From the NCBI GenBank assembly GCA_049516395.1, contig JBEKTD010000002.1:62001-126000 (forward strand): a stretch of 64,000 nucleotides of DNA, read 5' to 3'. The notes beneath the pieces were generated by a model. It was not told where the DNA came from and made no database searches. It saw only the letters and a program-made list of their open reading frames with translations. Every line of letters starts with the position of its first letter. Position 1 is the stretch's first letter. Positions 63,291-64,000 of the stretch are shown here, in pieces. The position numbers and the translations under genes are program-made. Source of the DNA: Fen-1362 sp049516395. Lineage in GTDB: Bacteria; Planctomycetota; Phycisphaerae; Sedimentisphaerales; Anaerobacaceae.

Positions 63291-64000
63291 TTAATTGGCT
63301 GTGCAGTGTTGTTTCAGAATATCGAGTTTTTCGGCCCAGGGGGCGGGAATTTGAGGGTTACTGCCGCAAAGCACGTCGATAACATGTGCGATATTTTGCT
63401 TGTCTGCTGAGGGTGATTTGGCAAGACAATCAAGTTCGTAAAATTTGGCCTGCCACCAGTGCCAGCTTTTTTGGGTTTGTGTGGGTGTTTCGTTTTGCCG
63501 AAGCTCTGCTATTTTTGCCCAAAGCTTGGCGGATTGCTCGGATTTTTCCTGTGCCATTAAAAGTCGGGCCTGCACACGCAGCCAGGTTACATCGTTTTCG
63601 TCAGGAGAAAAAGGCGTCAGGAAAATTTTCCCCTGTAAGATTGACGTCTCAGCAAAAAGCAGGTTGGTTTGTATATTATTGTTGGATTTGTTGGCAAACT
63701 CGGCAAGGGTGTCGCAATTTCGCAGCAATTCGTTGAAGTCGTTGGCATTTTTTTGCCAGAGTTCGATTTTATCGACAATTTCGGAGGCGATTTGGGCGGC
63801 CAATGCTGCCGATGAATTACTGTCTTCAGCGATAACTTTCGACATATACCGAGCAGATTCTTCAAGTCGCCCCAATTGGCGCAACGCCTGTGCTTTGAAC
63901 AGGTCGTATCGCAGGCCTGGCGTTTGTTCTGCGGCATCGAGCAGGTTCAGGACCTGTGTTGCGGAATCGTTGATGTCGCTGCCAAGAATCGCCCGACAAT
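63291..64000 (-). CDS. TPR-like helical-repeat protein, start outside the window
   Basis: The frame is open to the window edge (64000) and ends at 63291, giving about 236 residues visible. Repeat-like helices: LLDAAEQTPGLRYDLFKAQ, ALRQLGRLEESARYMSKVI, AALAAQIASEIVDKIELW, ARLLMAQEKSEQSAKLWAKI, WWQAKFYELDCLAKSPSADK. Spacing of 34-39 residues suits TPR or Sel1-type motifs. The part upstream is missing, so no localisation or function can be given. It is followed, after about 140 bases, by clpX on the same strand. Confidence 0.7.
   Translation of the reverse strand, partial: CRAILGSDINDSATQVLNLLDAAEQTPGLRYDLFKAQALRQLGRLEESARYMSKVIAEDSNSSAALAAQIASEIVDKIELWQKNANDFNELLRNCDTLAEFANKSNNNIQTNLLFAETSILQGKIFLTPFSPDENDVTWLRVQARLLMAQEKSEQSAKLWAKIAELRQNETPTQTQKSWHWWQAKFYELDCLAKSPSADKQNIAHVIDVLCGSNPQIPAPWAEKLDILKQHCTAN

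Overview
The window looks like a chromosome segment of a Gram-negative-type planctomycete, most plausibly a Phycisphaerae / Sedimentisphaerales-like bacterium. The reasons are the mix of genes (LolCDE, a WaaP-type lipopolysaccharide kinase, an outer-membrane barrel, planctomycete-style pseudopilins, a secreted GH44 glycanase, an HNH-AP2 endonuclease, TrpB2) and the style of the intergenic DNA. The assignment is by inference; there is no rRNA in the window.

Layout. 1-2.7 kb: the AT-rich tail of an unrecognised gene, an 860-bp repeat-rich gap with a 20-bp tandem repeat, and a tandem pair of fibronectin-III proteins. 2.8-5.4 kb: a uroporphyrinogen-decarboxylase-like protein and an LPS-kinase-like protein. 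5.6-13.8 kb (minus): dxs, nadK, a TPR protein, a DinG-like helicase and a family-39-like glycosyltransferase. 14.2-17.2 kb: three pseudopilins. 17.8-19.8 kb: ispA and miaA. 19.9-21.2 kb: an alpha/beta-hydrolase gene enclosed by integron-type attC sites and flanked on its far side by a decayed copy of the miaA tail. 21.7-25.8 kb: menA-like prenyltransferase, a YdjC/HpnK deacetylase, a dolichol-phosphate-mannose-synthase-like transferase, and two dual-specificity phosphatases, one lacking its catalytic cysteine. 25.9-29.8 kb: two more membrane glycosyltransferases. 30.1-32.6 kb: GH44. 32.8-36.5 kb: a Re-citrate-synthase-like enzyme, a HAD phosphatase, thrC and a tRNA-Leu. 36.7-41.5 kb: an accessory island (HNH-AP2; XRE-ImmA/IrrE with a DUF4411 PIN-like protein; a COG1078 HD phosphohydrolase with a YwgA/SocA-like partner). 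42.1-64 kb: housekeeping genes (hemerythrin, fba, a C-terminal processing protease, lysS, lolC/lolE/lolD, ilvE, a polyprenyl synthase, an outer-membrane barrel, trpB2, rarA, 5-FCL, an L,D-transpeptidase, a VWA-ExbB-ExbD module, clpX, and a TPR protein cut by the window end).

The genes fit an isoprenoid/quinone and envelope theme (dxs, ispA, polyprenyl synthase, menA; Lol, LPS kinase, glycosyltransferases, L,D-transpeptidase) plus amino-acid metabolism (thrC, ilvE, trpB2, Re-citrate synthase).

The most unusual feature is the repeat system of the gaps. At more than a dozen loci there are tracts of degenerate tandem 7-mers (and some 9-mers). A 30-bp palindromic element sits exactly between heptamers at seven loci. 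Several of these words are also read through in frame inside proteins (dinG, ispA, lolC, lolE, the N-terminus of a pseudopilin). The attC-bounded hydrolase cassette and the HD/YwgA pair bracketed by short direct repeats are the best candidates for under-described mobile units.
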